A stretch of 64,000 bases of DNA. Origin: Epichloe hybrida (Eukaryota; Ascomycota; Sordariomycetes; Hypocreales; Clavicipitaceae). Of the stretch, positions 52,979-64,000 are shown piece by piece. Positions within the stretch are counted from its first letter, which is position 1. Each line of letters opens with the position of its first letter. The notes under the pieces were generated by a model, which saw only the letters and a program-made list of their open reading frames with translations, was not told the DNA's origin and did not search any database. Location: positions 620,001 through 684,000 of the forward strand of contig JAFEKR010000011.1 of NCBI GenBank assembly GCA_019022495.1, read 5' to 3'. The position numbers were made by a program, and so were the translations under genes.

Positions 52979-54481
52979 TGTTACGCAACGAGACCTACGA
53001 GTGCAATCCGAAATAATGCGTAGATACGGACTGGACTGCTATATCGAGGACAGGAGCAGCTCGCTGGGAGCCGCTGGGAGGGGGAGGGGGAGGGGAGCTT
53101 TAGGGCCTCGTCGGGTGGAGTCAATTATTTATTACCTAGTCCAGACTCGGACAAGGGGTCAGCGGTGAAACAAGAAGAACAATGCTGACAAGGGCCAACT
53201 CAGATATACAAGGTCGATTTCCAAATCTTGTGACGTACACGTAGCAGAGGCCTCACCAAAAAAAAAAAAAAAAAAAAAAAAATTGAAGGGATTCGTTGGT
53301 GCGGCGACGGGAAAAAACCTGAAGCAAGGGAAGGGCCGCACAATCGAGATGAGCTACTTACGATTGATGTGTAAATGTGTAGTCCGTGAACAGCGCGTTA
53401 TAACCGTCAATGTCGTGGCTACCAGTCATAAAGCATAAAGCGAAAAGCGCAAAGCGCAAAGTGAAAAGAGAAAAGTGAAAAAGCAACTGAGTTGTTACAC
53501 ACGCCCCAAGACAGAAGTCGAAGATGGAGGAGATGAAGTATTTCTACGGAGCAGTCCAAGCAACCATAGCAGAGCCAGGATTGCAGGTGGTGACGTCAAT
53601 GGCAGGCTTCCCTCATCTCGGGCAGAAACCACCACAGAAACTACCTGCCCTGTTTCATCGGGGCATGCATGCTAAAATAATGCGATTCGTACGGATTAGT
53701 CCGTAAATGCACAATGTACGTATGTTCAATACTTGTTCGTCAGTGGGCCCTTTAACAAAGTGATGACGAGTGGAGGGTCTGTATGTATCTCTAGTTTACT
53801 TTTATCTAATTGGATACATACAGACCCCTAGTTAACGTGACTCCACAAGGTGGGCCGAGTCCAAGGAGGTACGTACTGTCAAACGGGTCGACGGCACCTC
53901 GACTTGCCGGCATCATCAGATCGCCCCCGCGCCCCACCACCACGATGGAGACACAAACCACAAAATGCTCGTCCCTATTTCGTGGCGCACGCGGCACAGT
54001 CCGTCTGGGTGTTAACACGTGTTACACTACGTCCGGACGTAACAGTATCGACTCTTCACGACATCGAAATTGAATCAAGCAAGGGTCGGTCTCCTTCTTC
54101 ACGAAAACAAACATGTTGAAGATGAGACGTGTGCAGATGGTCTGGTTCTTCCGCGCAATCGTATTGATTGACTGTAATTTGGAACCGAGTATAGTGGTTC
54201 TGAGACAATTGCCCCCCCCCCACGACAGGAGGAAAAAAAAAAAAACGCTTTCAAGGAAAATGCAACCCGCCTTTGCTCGTGACCCGCGCGTCAAATTAGA
54301 CGAGCCTGTGTCCCCTCCAACGCCATGTGAGTTTGATGATGCCGCTAGTGAATTGCATCAACTTGCCTTATCCAAGAGAGAATGACATTGGTAAACAGAG
54401 AAGAAAAAAAAAAAAAATTACAAAGTCCGATTGCCCTTCTCGAACGCAAAGAAAATGTCCGGTGGTGGAAAGACAACCAGC
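52979..54481. other. Intergenic region SLM1/creD
   Basis: About 1.5 kb without a supported gene. It contains a long A-run (53259-53282), an AAAGCGCAAAGTGAAAAG-like degenerate repeat (53428-53480), paired TACGGATTAGTCCGTA (53691-53706), a C-run (54212-54220) and A-runs near 54233 and 54404. Confidence 0.6.
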
Positions 54482-56623
54482 CTATCTGCTTTCCGAGCTG
54501 ACCGCCTCCAAGACAACGCCTCGTAGCGTCCTGTTCACATTGCTGCGATGTTCGCCAATTCGATCCTCGCTTATGGACCTTAGGGGCTCAACAATGTGAT
54601 CAGTCGCCGGTGGAGTGCGTGGTGCGTGAAGGGCAGTCTGGTAGTCCGGAACCAGTCCTGCAGTGGGCTGCGCCCGAGACCGCGCCGGTGTGCGGACTGC
54701 CGTGGCATAGCTGGGAACGCGGTTCATTTCGGCAAACTCGGCCGGGTCGAGATCTACATGCTCCGTTGAGTTTCTTCCCGAGTGGTCTTCCTCGCTGTTA
54801 CTTCTTGTCAAGCCTGTCGAGGCCGACTCGGACCGTGGTCCGGATCCATGCGGGCCCCATGTCGGCGATACCCTGCCAGACGGAGGATGCGAGAGCATCG
54901 AAGTGTATGATCGATTCCTGTGTGAGGGATCAAGCGACACATCCGCCAATCGAGACGATAAAGCCGCTGGCGCAATCGGAGCTGCATGGCCGAGCGAAGC
55001 CAGGTTCTCGGCCGATCCACTCCTCGACTGAGCATAGAACGGGCTGCTGACACCAGATTGAAAGGCCGGTGTTTGGAATCCCGAGATATCCACGTCTTCA
55101 TAGAGCTGGTCCAGGACGTGTTCGCCGTAGCCCGGTGGTGCAATCGCCGCGGTTTCGCTCGTTGCAACAGCGCCGCCTTGAGACTGATTGACGAGGTTGC
55201 CTTGTTCGTCAAACGGGATATTCGGTGAGATGAATATTGACACTGGCAAGGTCGCACGAAGCTGCATAATTCTGTCAGCGACAACAACAACAACAGCGAC
55301 AACAACAACGACGACAACAACAACGACGACAACAACAACAGCAGCACAACTTTTCCCCACGTTGGTTGACAAACACACCTCTGAGGTGTGGCCGTCGGGA
55401 TTTTTAAGGGCCACGGTCAGCTTAATCTTGTGGCGAACCTTGATGCCATGGTGATTCAAGTCCTGGATGCATTGACGCAGTCGTTTGGGAAGGGGCAGCG
55501 GCTTGACTAGTGTCCAGCCCTCCTGACCAGTATCTTCTATCATGTCCTGCCAATGCTCCTCCCGGTTCACTTGAAAACGCCAGGTAGCGACCTCGCGTTC
55601 TGTGCGGTATTCTCGCATGCTGAGGCCCGCTGCGCCCTGGATCCAGCAGTCGCGTATCTCAATCATTTTGGCCGTGATATCGCCGACTTCGAGTCCCTTC
55701 AGAAGTGGGGTGAAACGCATTTCCATGTTGATGGTACCACCGAAAACGACAGCCTTCTGAGGTATTATGATGGAGTAATCGACCTTGTTGGGCCATATAT
55801 TCTCCACGCTCATAGCGTGCAAGAACTCCAAAGCGCCGGGATCTAGGGTGCGGATGATACGGAGGTGTCTGTATGCATGCAGGTCATAGGCAAGCTTGCC
55901 ACGGCCGACCGTGGCCTTGAGGCGGTACGTTATTGAAGCTTCCGGGATTCCCTCGACACTCTCGGCCGTATCTCCCGGCAACATGAACTCGAAGGGATAT
56001 TCGTAGTTGCCTGCAGGTAAAGTCATGCTCTTGCCGTGTGGAGCACCGATAAACGGCTTCCACCGGTGGTCGAGTATTGCCGTAGCTTTGTCGACTTTTT
56101 GTCCCGAAACGCCGGGTGCGGTCGATCTATAGTCAGTCCATCTATGTAGGGAATCCAAGGTTAGACCTTGGAATTGTGGTACAACAGCGAGGATTTTCGA
56201 AAACAAGATGAAAGAAGCATACGATAAGCTCAGTGTGCCCACGAGGCGTAAATGAATGTCCTCAATGCGCAAAGGGGACGAGAGACAGAGAACGACGACG
56301 CCCTTAAGGAGTTGACCTGAAGACTCATGGTCGTTTCCTCGAAAGACGATGAAGTCTTGGTCCAGCCTGGACACGCGGCACAGTAATTAGTTAGCACAAC
56401 CCATCTTTTACAGTCTGGCGAAAGGGGAGGGGAAGGGGGGGGGGGAGAAGTGATGCCCTCCGGTGGTGGTTGAGAGGCAGGGAGAGAGGGACGGCGCAAT
56501 GTGGCGGCACGGGACTGCCACCTTCGCTTGGCACCAAAACGTGTGCAAGGAAACGTACCGAATATCAAACAGGCTATAACTGTTGCGACCCGTCACCGAC
56601 GAGAACGGCTTGAAGGATGGCAT
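54482..56623 (-). CDS. creD: CreD, arrestin-related adaptor for a HECT ubiquitin ligase
   Basis: Four exons (56623-56559, 56366-56223, 56141-55379, 55261-54482) encode 583 aa. It starts MPSFKPFSSVTGRNSYSLFDIRLDQDFIVFRG, followed by the arrestin N domain (MLPGDTAESVEGIPEASITYRLKATVGRG) and the arrestin C domain (NKVDYSIIIPQKAVVFGGTINMEMRF, then LRATLPVSIFISPNIPFDEQG). A PPGY motif (PPxY, about 55128-55139) for WW domains of HulA/Rsp5 lies after it, and the end is Ser/Pro-rich. In Aspergillus nidulans, CreD promotes ubiquitination and opposes the CreB-CreC deubiquitination complex in carbon catabolite repression. Intron 3 is a GTT/GTC trinucleotide repeat that stays open as polyvaline; the spliced form is supported by homology across the junction (SE|LRATLP). 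Confidence 0.92.
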
Positions 56624-59600
56624 GGTCTGTAAGCCCAATTCGGCTGCGCGAGCGATGATGACAATTGGAAGGCGACGACGGGTCGCGAAAGGGGGGGACT
56701 CGGGGACTCTTGCAACAACTTGAGAGAGGTGGGAAGAAGAAAACACCAATGTCTGGCTCGAAAAGGTGATATGGGCGAAGGGGGGGGGGGTAAGTCCGTA
56801 TTAGATGGACAGACGACTTGGGAAAGGAGAGAGAAAGGAGTTTGCAACAGCAGAGAGGACCAGAGAGGATCCAGAGAGGATCCAGAAAAGAGTGACGGGC
56901 GGCAGATTTGGTGGAGCCCGTGGCAGCCCGTGGCATCAATTACTCGAGGAAGTTGACTTGTTGACGGTTTCGACGCCAAAGCACATGCCAAATCTCGCCA
57001 GCCGTTTGTTGACTCTGCCTCTGCCCCCTGCCTGCAAGTGATTATGTATGTATGTCGTCCGTCTTTGGTGGTGGCTTGCAGGTTGCGCGTGGGCTCGGTT
57101 GGTGCCACAATTCGACAAGTCGACGCTCGGCCTCGTTGGCGCCACCACCTTTTTGGCAACCGTCTAATATGTAATACGGAGCAGACTGCAGACTGCAGAC
57201 TGCAGACTGCAGACAAGCCACAAATTCTCTGATACAGATGCACCTTGTTTCAGACCCTGCCTTTCACTCGTCTGTGTCCTGACTCCTTGTCGATTGCGCC
57301 AGGGAGACTTTTCTGCCCGCCTCGATCGCCTCGACGGGAAGCCCGTCTACATGTACGTACGTACGGAGTAGTCCGGTCGGTCCGCCGATAACGTATGTAC
57401 ATGTATGTACAGCCTGTCACTGTACATGTATGTATGTACAGTGGGTTGTATGTATGTATGTGCTGGTGGGGCCAAATCCGTTTGACAACTTGATTCATCA
57501 GCCTGCCTGCCTGATATGAAACAACCTGGCGCGTCCGCGCAACGCCTCAGTCGATAATTCGCGCGAGCGCGCGCGACCCGCCAAGGCCGGATGACGGCTG
57601 TTTCTTGTTGGGTTTCTTTTTCTCCTTTCTTTGTTGGAGAGTTTCTACTTTCGGAACTGCCGCCGCAGGAAAGATCCGCTCTGCACAACGCACCATGCAC
57701 AACGCACCATGCACAACGCACCATGCACAACGCACCATGCACAACGCACCATGCACAACGCACCATGCACAACGCACCATGCACAACGCACCATGCACAA
57801 CGCACCATGCACAACGCACCATGCACAATGCACCATGCACCATGCACCATGCACACGAACGTCCGTACAAAATGTACGTGCCCTCAAATGTGTACTCCGT
57901 ACTGTATTACTGTATGGTTATTGAGTTTCGAGGCCCCAGCCGGATGAGGAAGCAACAACTCTCTCTGGACTTTTTTTTCTTCGATGGTGGTCGTGAGATG
58001 TACCGAGTACCGAGTAATGAATGTATAGTGTGTTCACCATTCACCGACGGCGAAGAGTCTTCTGCCGGACGGCAACCGTAGAATGGACCAGCCACGTATC
58101 AATCCGTAATCTGGTGATCCGTATTATGCGGCCGTTGATGCGGAACGGGTTGATTTGTTGATCGCACGACACGACGAACCGTTTGGTGAGGGAACTGCGA
58201 AAGTAAAGTACGGATGTCTGAGCTGCGATGACTTGTCCAAAGACACACAATGTTCAGATTCGGGGGCTGCGAGAGGGGGCTGCGAGAGGGGGCTGCGAGA
58301 AAGGACTTTCGCTGTTATTAAATTGTTTCCTCCTTCCCAAACAAATCCCGAGCAAACAACTGCCGATGGCCGCCATGTGCGCAGCATATTTGCCTTGCTG
58401 GGCCGGCGGAGTTAACAAGCTCCGACTTGCCGGCATGGCCCGCTACGGACTACCTAATGTGGGTAAGTACTCCGTACTGGGTGTGCAGTTTGTGGTGTGG
58501 CCGTGGTGTGGCCGTGGTGTGGCGGCCCCACCCCCCCCCCCCCCGAAGCCAGGCGGCGCTAGAGCAAAGCAACCAACGCACACGGACGAGGCAGGCAGTC
58601 CAGTCAGTCAGTCCGCGTCCGCGTTGCGCCAGCGTTGCGCCAGCGTTGCGCCAGCGTTGCGCCATTATCAATAATGCTAAGCTCCGCTCCGACAAAGATA
58701 GACAGGGATCACGATACGATCGTGGTTCAGGTAATTTCGAAAACGCCGCCCGCGACCCCTCGGAATCACCCAAGACCCACTGTACATGCTCCGTACATAG
58801 TCCGTACATACAACGCTAGGTGCTTTTTTTTTTTTTTTTTTTCCGCTATCCTGCATGCCCACTTCCTTATCAGAGCAAGATGGAAAAAAAGGTAACAAAG
58901 TTGCGTAAAAAGTCATGTAAACGGGCCCCAGACAAACAAGAATGAAGTCGTCGACCTATTTTTTGAACATGAGAGAATTTGTTGCGCATCCATTCGTCCT
59001 CATCAGTCTCGGTGAAGAAAAAAATGAACGTCAAGCACATGCATGCAGTGCAGGTGTACTCCGTAGGTTCAAATCCTCGGCAAGTCAAGCCCGGCTCTCG
59101 GCCCATGGCCAAAGCAGTAACCCGTACATCATTTCTCGCTTTCATTTCCTGGCCAGTCTGACGAGTCCTGTTGTCTGTCGTAACAAAGACAGTTTCAAAA
59201 AAAGATGGAAGAATGAAAACAGTGTTCATCTACAAATGTCGGGCCCGTCCCACGGCTCCTTCATCAGGAAGAGGCTGAAATCCCAACCTTGCGCCGGGAT
59301 AATATCTTAGTATTCATCCATATTATCTGTTCATCTTTTCAAAACAACAACCCTTGACCAGCGGCTCCTATCGCCCTACTCCCCCCCCCCCTTTCTTCCT
59401 CATCAAACATGTGAAATTCCCGCGGGAATTATACCATTTTCCCGACCCGACTTGTTCGTTCACTCAACACACCCATGCTCAACCAACGCGTGGGTCCGTG
59501 GTACCATTTCTTCTAGGTGTCATTCCAAGTCTCAATCGCGCAGGGTAGGTGGACTGAGGGCTCAAAATGTCCGGATATCGGAGACGTTTGGACGATCTCG

Positions 59601-60078
59601 GCGATGAGCCACGTTTGACATGGTCCCCTGTCATTCTCTTATTCATTGATTGACTCACACTTACATGTACCTAGAAAAAGTGACGGGCACCAAACTGTAG
59701 ATGTGTGCGCGTCGTCATCTTTCTTCGAAGCACATGTCAAATGTTTCGCGGCCTGGCCTTCCTTGCTATCTCGGTTTCTTCGGAAGCGTACCTGCGGCCT
59801 CTCTGTAGGTGCGGAGAGACGCGTAATTAGGATGCGCGACCACTCCGTTTGCCAGTGCTGTCCGCCAGATGTGACACATGTCAAGAAACCTGCCTCGATA
59901 TGTTATCGACAACAAACGCTTGATTAACCGATAATAAGACCCGCGCGGCCGGGAAAGATGGACGAGACCCCGTCATAATACGTGCCAGCCTCAGGATAGC
60001 TGCTAGCTTGAAGGCTATACAATATCCACAATAAATGGCTTTGATTGCAGTCGCGAGTCACTTGACACCGCCACTCCA
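56624..60078. other. Repeat-rich intergenic region between creD and creC
   Basis: About 3.5 kb without a supported gene. It carries a (CAGACTG)n array (57180-57215), TACATGTATGTA clusters (57347-57465), the 14-bp minisatellite (57683-57855), GGGGGCTGCGAGA units (58261-58300), GTTGCGCCAGC units (58621-58664), a T-run (58824-58842), a C-run (59382-59392) and four GTACTCCGTAC-type palindromes (57361, 57892, 58467, 59056). No conserved frame runs through it. Confidence 0.7.
57683..57855. repeat. 14-bp minisatellite GCACAACGCACCAT
   Basis: About eleven near-identical head-to-tail copies, ending in a variant GCACCATGCACCAT run. Unit length is not a multiple of three, so it is open in all frames and creates spurious Met-His-Asn-Ala and Met-Val-His-Gly ORFs on both strands. 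Confidence 0.93.
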
Positions 60079-62514
60079 TCAGATAGATGTGCCAGGTCGG
60101 TTCCAGGTCCTCACATGGCCTACATGACTTGTCAGCCTTTCTCTTGCCCTCAAATATGTCGCCTAAAGAGTATGGACGAACCGTCTTTGCAACTTGTGAT
60201 GATGGCTTCTTCCGTGAAATCCAACCAACATACTGGATGAGTGTCGATCACTGTGGTCTATTTGTACTGATGTCAGAAACATGTGCACACTGGACATTGA
60301 TTTATTTGTAACACTGACCAGAACGGGCGGCAGAATCGGAATTCTAGACCGTGGCTCCACGGCATGAGAGACACCATCACCATCGCCGTCATCTTCGCCG
60401 CCGGGGCCAGAGTTTGATCTCATCCAATTGCCGAGAGGGCTGGCCGCTTCACTCCGGGGACATGCCCCAGATGGGCCAGAGACGGAACCTCTCTGCCTCG
60501 CCGAGTTCTATCTTCGTCATCAGTCTCACATTTTCTCTTTTTTTTTTTCATGGAGTGACAAAGCCAAGACGCGCGCGCGTGTCCATGTGCAGTGGGTACA
60601 GGTGTATCTTACCTTTGGTCGGTGAAGCATTCCCGCATTGAAGTCCCAAAGACACAAACGACCATCTTCACCAACACTGCCGAATCGATAGGTGCGCTCG
60701 TCGCACCTCCAGAGGTCGAATGCGAGAGAGGAGACCCATGATTGGTGTCCTTGACATCGCGCCACCAGTGCAGAGTCGGCGGCGGACCAGATGGAAATCA
60801 AGTCGTCTTGTCCACCGGTCAAGACGTACTTGCCATCCGGCGTCCAGCACACGCAGGTCAATCCCCCGTAGTATGAGAAGAACAAGTCCAAAAGTCTACT
60901 GAATGCATGAGTAAAAGATGCTTTTTTTCCATGACGCCCCCCGCCCCAGCAAAAGACAAACTTACTCTTCCTTGAGATAGTCTATCAATCTCAGAGTTCC
61001 GTCCTCGGATACCACAGCCAGGTGGCGGTTGTCTGGAGAAAAGGCCAATGCATTGATTCGCTGGTTGGAAATATTCCATGCCGCTACTGGGTTCGTCTTT
61101 TGGTTCTGCGAGTGCACCGACTTGTTGATGTGCATCTTGGTGCCGGGTTTGACGCCGTTCTGACCATCTCCTGACTCGCTCCCGTTGACGCTTTGTTCTT
61201 CCTCTTCGGGGATGAATTGCCCGTCGTCCTTTTCTTTATCGTAGACTACCAAGGAGCCGTCCATATGCGCAGCCAGGAACAGATTTTCTGAACCTGGAAT
61301 CCATTTGATATGAGAGACGGGGGTGTTATTGATGATTCCCTATTAGAAATGTCAGATTTGATCCGGTCATCTCGATAGCGCCAGGTTCCACGTACATTCT
61401 TGTTCATACGCGTATACCTCTGCGAGATTGGTTCCCACCAGATGATCTCGCCCGTTGAAAATCCCATAATGACGTCGATGTGGGATGCGCCTTTCGTAAC
61501 CATGTTGACGTCATGACATAAGCAATGTGCCTTTGTGAACAAAATCTTTGTAAAATAATCTTGCTGTTATCACGAATTAGACCCTATTCACGACGGACTT
61601 CTGGGAATGGAAAGATCTAGTGGCTTGCCTTGTTGGGCGATGACAAGTCCAACCACTGAAAAGCTCGATTGATATTTGCAAAGGCAAATATACCGTCGTC
61701 GGGTCTGTCTGTCATTCTTCTCGAGAGACTCTCGTTCACGATGACTCGGGAGATGAAGGACGAGTTGCTCTTGGTCACGTTGTTTTTGGGCTTTTTGCGC
61801 TTGTTCACGTCTTTTGTGTGTGATGGGACAAGCAACGAATTTCCTTCCCCAAATGCCGGTGTCGATCCCATGGTGATGGAATTCGGCGCATCACTGGTCG
61901 AGGGAGCCCGTCCATCTTCACTGCTCATGCCACCTTCGGTAGAGTATCTTCCGTCGCCAGACTGGTCCATGCTAGAGCTTGCACCACCTAGTGACAGTGT
62001 AGTCGCAGCAGGTCCTCTGTAGGAGAATGGGGGTGGTCGAGATTGAATCCGGACCAGGGTCATCGTGGTGCCCACAGAGGCGGATTGTGGGTTGGTCGCT
62101 AAGGGGTTGGGGTTCACAATAGGAGCTTCCGATGGGTGCGGTGGAGGTGTCGCTAGGTGTAAATCTTCTTTGAGGACGTAGGTGCCTTTGTGGTTGATCC
62201 GGTCAGCAGGTCGTGTCGGCCATGTTCCATCATGGTTCTGCTCCAAGGCTGGTGCTCACAAACCTTCTCCTACGAGAAACTGCCATTCCGGCCCGGTAGG
62301 GTTTGATATAGTATTATTTGTCTCTATCATCGGCACGATTCCCGTAATACCGGTCGCGCTGTAGGGACCACCAATAGGGTATCGGGGTGGAGGAGGTAGA
62401 GCACTGTGAAAGTGGACGTCAGCCATGGGGCCTTGGGAGAAAGATGAAGGGAAAGAGAGTGCGCGAGGAAGGCCAAGGGCCATTGCGTGGGTTCGCTGAC
62501 ACTTACATGAACAT
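60079..62514 (-). CDS. creC: CreC, WD40 protein of the CreB-CreC deubiquitination complex
   Basis: Nine exons (62514-62507, 62403-62264, 62185-61629, 61563-61396, 61339-60966, 60898-60613, 60507-60315, 60250-60182, 60119-60079) encode 611 aa. It begins [15 protein letters not shown] and ends [16 protein letters not shown]. The Pro-rich N-terminal third includes [22 protein letters not shown]40 repeats follow, for example [28 protein letters not shown] and [27 protein letters not shown]. CreC (WDR20-like) stabilises and activates the ubiquitin protease CreB in carbon catabolite repression. The intron 61564-61628 has a GC donor (AAG|GCAAGC). The donor at 60314 is the least certain junction. Confidence 0.93.
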
Positions 62515-63478
62515 GGTGGCGGTGTTTCCTCGGCCAGCTCCAGGATACAGCCGGTCAATACCGCGCAATTTCGCGTGTAAGTCGACGCTGCGACAGTGCG
62601 ACAGCATGCGATTATGCGATCGTCTCGTCGCAGACAAGAATGGGGATGTCGTCTTGAGGGTCCAGCGTCACAGCGAGTGGGGGAGCTCCAGGGTTGGGTT
62701 GGTTGCATCATGTCGACCTGGCCTCCTTTATCCGGAGCTGACCTGGGGTTGTTGGGTGCGTTGGTTGGTGTCGAGTGTAGGGGGCACGCCTGTCAGAACC
62801 CATGCCATTAAATCGATAGCATGGGACTCGTGGCAGAGCGTGACGTTGCGTGACGGCGCGGCGGCGCGGCGGCGTGTTCGTTGGTTCGATGATGATCCGT
62901 CGCGCATCCAATTGAAACATGAACATCGCCGTGTTGTCGTACTATGACGCGGAAATGGGCAAATGGTTCTTGCCTGAGGAGCTGAGGAAAGGGAGGGGGG
63001 GGGCACTGACACATTGACGTTGGCCTGCACTTGCCTGCACTTGCCTGCACTTGCCTGTGCAGCATTATTACAGTCCGTCGGCGCTGGTCCTACAGTGTAG
63101 CACGTCCCATTTGGCCGCTGTGTGGGCCTCCAACGGCGTGCTCAAAAAATCCGGTCAACGACGTGGAAGAGCGGAGGTGGATTCGATTTCGGTTCGATGC
63201 CCAATCTTCTTCCAGGTGTAATTTAAAAATAAAAAGCAAGCAAGTTTCTCCCAGGCAATCCTCAATCCTCTGGTACCACCCCCCAGCTCCGTCTGTAATG
63301 ACCAGACCCGACTTGAAGCATTGTCATCAGCCCGTCTCCGGCGTCACCTTTCCTCCTCCGCGATCCGATAACGACTTGACGCAGTACACAACGCAGCCTC
63401 CGCCATCATCGGGGACATGGCTCCGCGTTAAAATTGCCGCAGCCGAGGTTTCATCACAGCTTCGATAGCTCCGCAACC
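62515..63478. other. Divergent intergenic region creC/GEM1
   Basis: Promoter space of both genes. Short repeats include CTTGCCTGCA units (63025-63060) and GGCGCGGC (62855-62872). No gene is supported. Confidence 0.6.
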
Positions 63479-64000
63479 ATGACGACAGGTAAGGCTTTCA
63501 GACGCAGACTTGACACCTCCTGGTAGTCAGCCATTGCTGGTTCCATCGTACTACATACTGACCTTGAGCTCTCATCAGTTCGTGTTTGTGTCTGCGGAGA
63601 CGAGAGCACTGGAAAGTCCAGCCTCATTGCCTCTCTTGTCAAGGACCAATTCGTGAGCAACAAGATTCAGCCTGTCCTGCCGCAAATCACCATACCGCCA
63701 AGCATCGGTACTCCTGAGAATGTCACCACGACCATTGTCGATACCTCTGCCCGCCCACAAGACCGAACAACTCTACGGAAAGAGATTCGAAAATGCAACG
63801 TCATCCTCCTCGTCTACGCGGATCACTACAGTTATGAGAGGGTCGCCCTTTTCTGGATGCCGTATTTCCGCTCCCTTGGCGTCAACGTTCCTGTCGTCCT
63901 CTGTGCCAATAAATCCGATCTCGCCGGCCAGGGGAACACGCCTCAGATAGTCGAGGAGGAGATGCTGCCTGTCATGGCTGAATTTCGCGAGATTGATTCG
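63479..64000 (+). CDS. GEM1: Mitochondrial Rho GTPase GEM1 (Miro), 3' end beyond the window
   Basis: Exon 1 (63479-63488) carries MTT plus one base; exon 2 starts at 63579 and is open to the window edge (about 144 residues). The first GTPase domain is visible: P-loop GDESTGKSS, the switch segment PEVTIPP-equivalent ([24 protein letters not shown]) and NKSDL (G4). GEM1/Miro is a tail-anchored outer mitochondrial membrane protein with two GTPase domains and EF-hands, involved in mitochondrial inheritance and ER-mitochondria contacts. Only the first domain lies here. A very short first exon ending in phase 1 is the only structural oddity. Confidence 0.93.

Noticed and set aside
55268..55378. Polyvaline insertion in CreD as real protein
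   Set aside because: GTGTGT donor and TATGCAG acceptor restore the conserved SE-LRATLP junction, so it is treated as an intron; retention is noted as a finding only.
57683..57855. CRISPR-like array
   Set aside because: Units are contiguous 14-mers without unique spacers, and the genome is eukaryotic.
57591..57947. Long ORFs on both strands encoding Met-His-Asn-Ala-Pro-Cys-Thr or Met-Val-Arg-Cys-Ala repeats
   Set aside because: They arise only because a 14-bp minisatellite has no stop in any frame; there is no start context, no flanking domain and no codon bias.
59065..59085. tRNA-like T loop (GGTTCAAATCC)
   Set aside because: Only three of five stem pairs form and no other tRNA part is present.

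Overview
The window is nuclear DNA of a filamentous ascomycete, most likely Sordariomycetes and probably Hypocreales. The evidence is short introns with GTANGT donors and CTAAC/CTGAC branch points, fungal-type genes (creC, creD, a Vivid/Envoy-type LOV protein, cytosolic carboxypeptidase Y, SLM1, GEM1), and a 10 kb AT-rich block with the hallmarks of repeat-induced point mutation (RIP). No species is claimed.

Regions 1-24485 and 34430-64000 have ordinary composition. In order they hold: a 5'-truncated GH16 glucanase; a MAPEG membrane protein; a small secreted protein; a GPH-type sugar transporter (minus); a conserved basic/Ser-rich protein; an unresolved EF-hand-like/F-box-like pair; ribosomal protein S18; SDO1 (minus); cytosolic Trp-tRNA ligase; a secreted DJ-1/PfpI protein; vacuolar carboxypeptidase Y; and an ELO elongase. 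After the AT island come a secreted S10 carboxypeptidase; NSE2 SUMO ligase (minus); a LOV photoreceptor; a patch of relics (LINE tail, broken coiled-coil ORF, orphan three-exon gene, frameshifted APH-like kinase); an Fpg-type DNA glycosylase (minus); a non-coding snoRNA host gene; SLM1 (minus); creD (minus); creC (minus); and the start of GEM1.

The AT island (about 24500-34430) is a graveyard of transposons. A plus-strand hAT transposase relic (about 25480-28860) and a minus-strand Ty3/gypsy pol relic (about 29250-34400, with RT, RNase H and integrase still readable) are full of TAA/TAG stops. Each is interrupted by a related foldback MITE of about 400 bp with CAG-type ends and a perfect 8-bp target-site duplication (28187-28588 and 30668-31078). 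The ELO stop codon lies only about 15 bp from the island edge.

The most unexpected content is in the apparently empty 2.7 kb between the DNA glycosylase and SLM1. It holds a spliced, apparently non-coding plus-strand transcript whose successive introns each carry a C/D-box snoRNA candidate (48902-50160). One of these has a guide that, by the box D+5 rule, points at the universally conserved 18S A28 (U27/snR74). Carbon-regulation genes creD and creC, known genetic antagonists, lie 3.5 kb apart on the same strand. Most intergenic regions contain a recurrent palindrome, GTACTCCGTAC.
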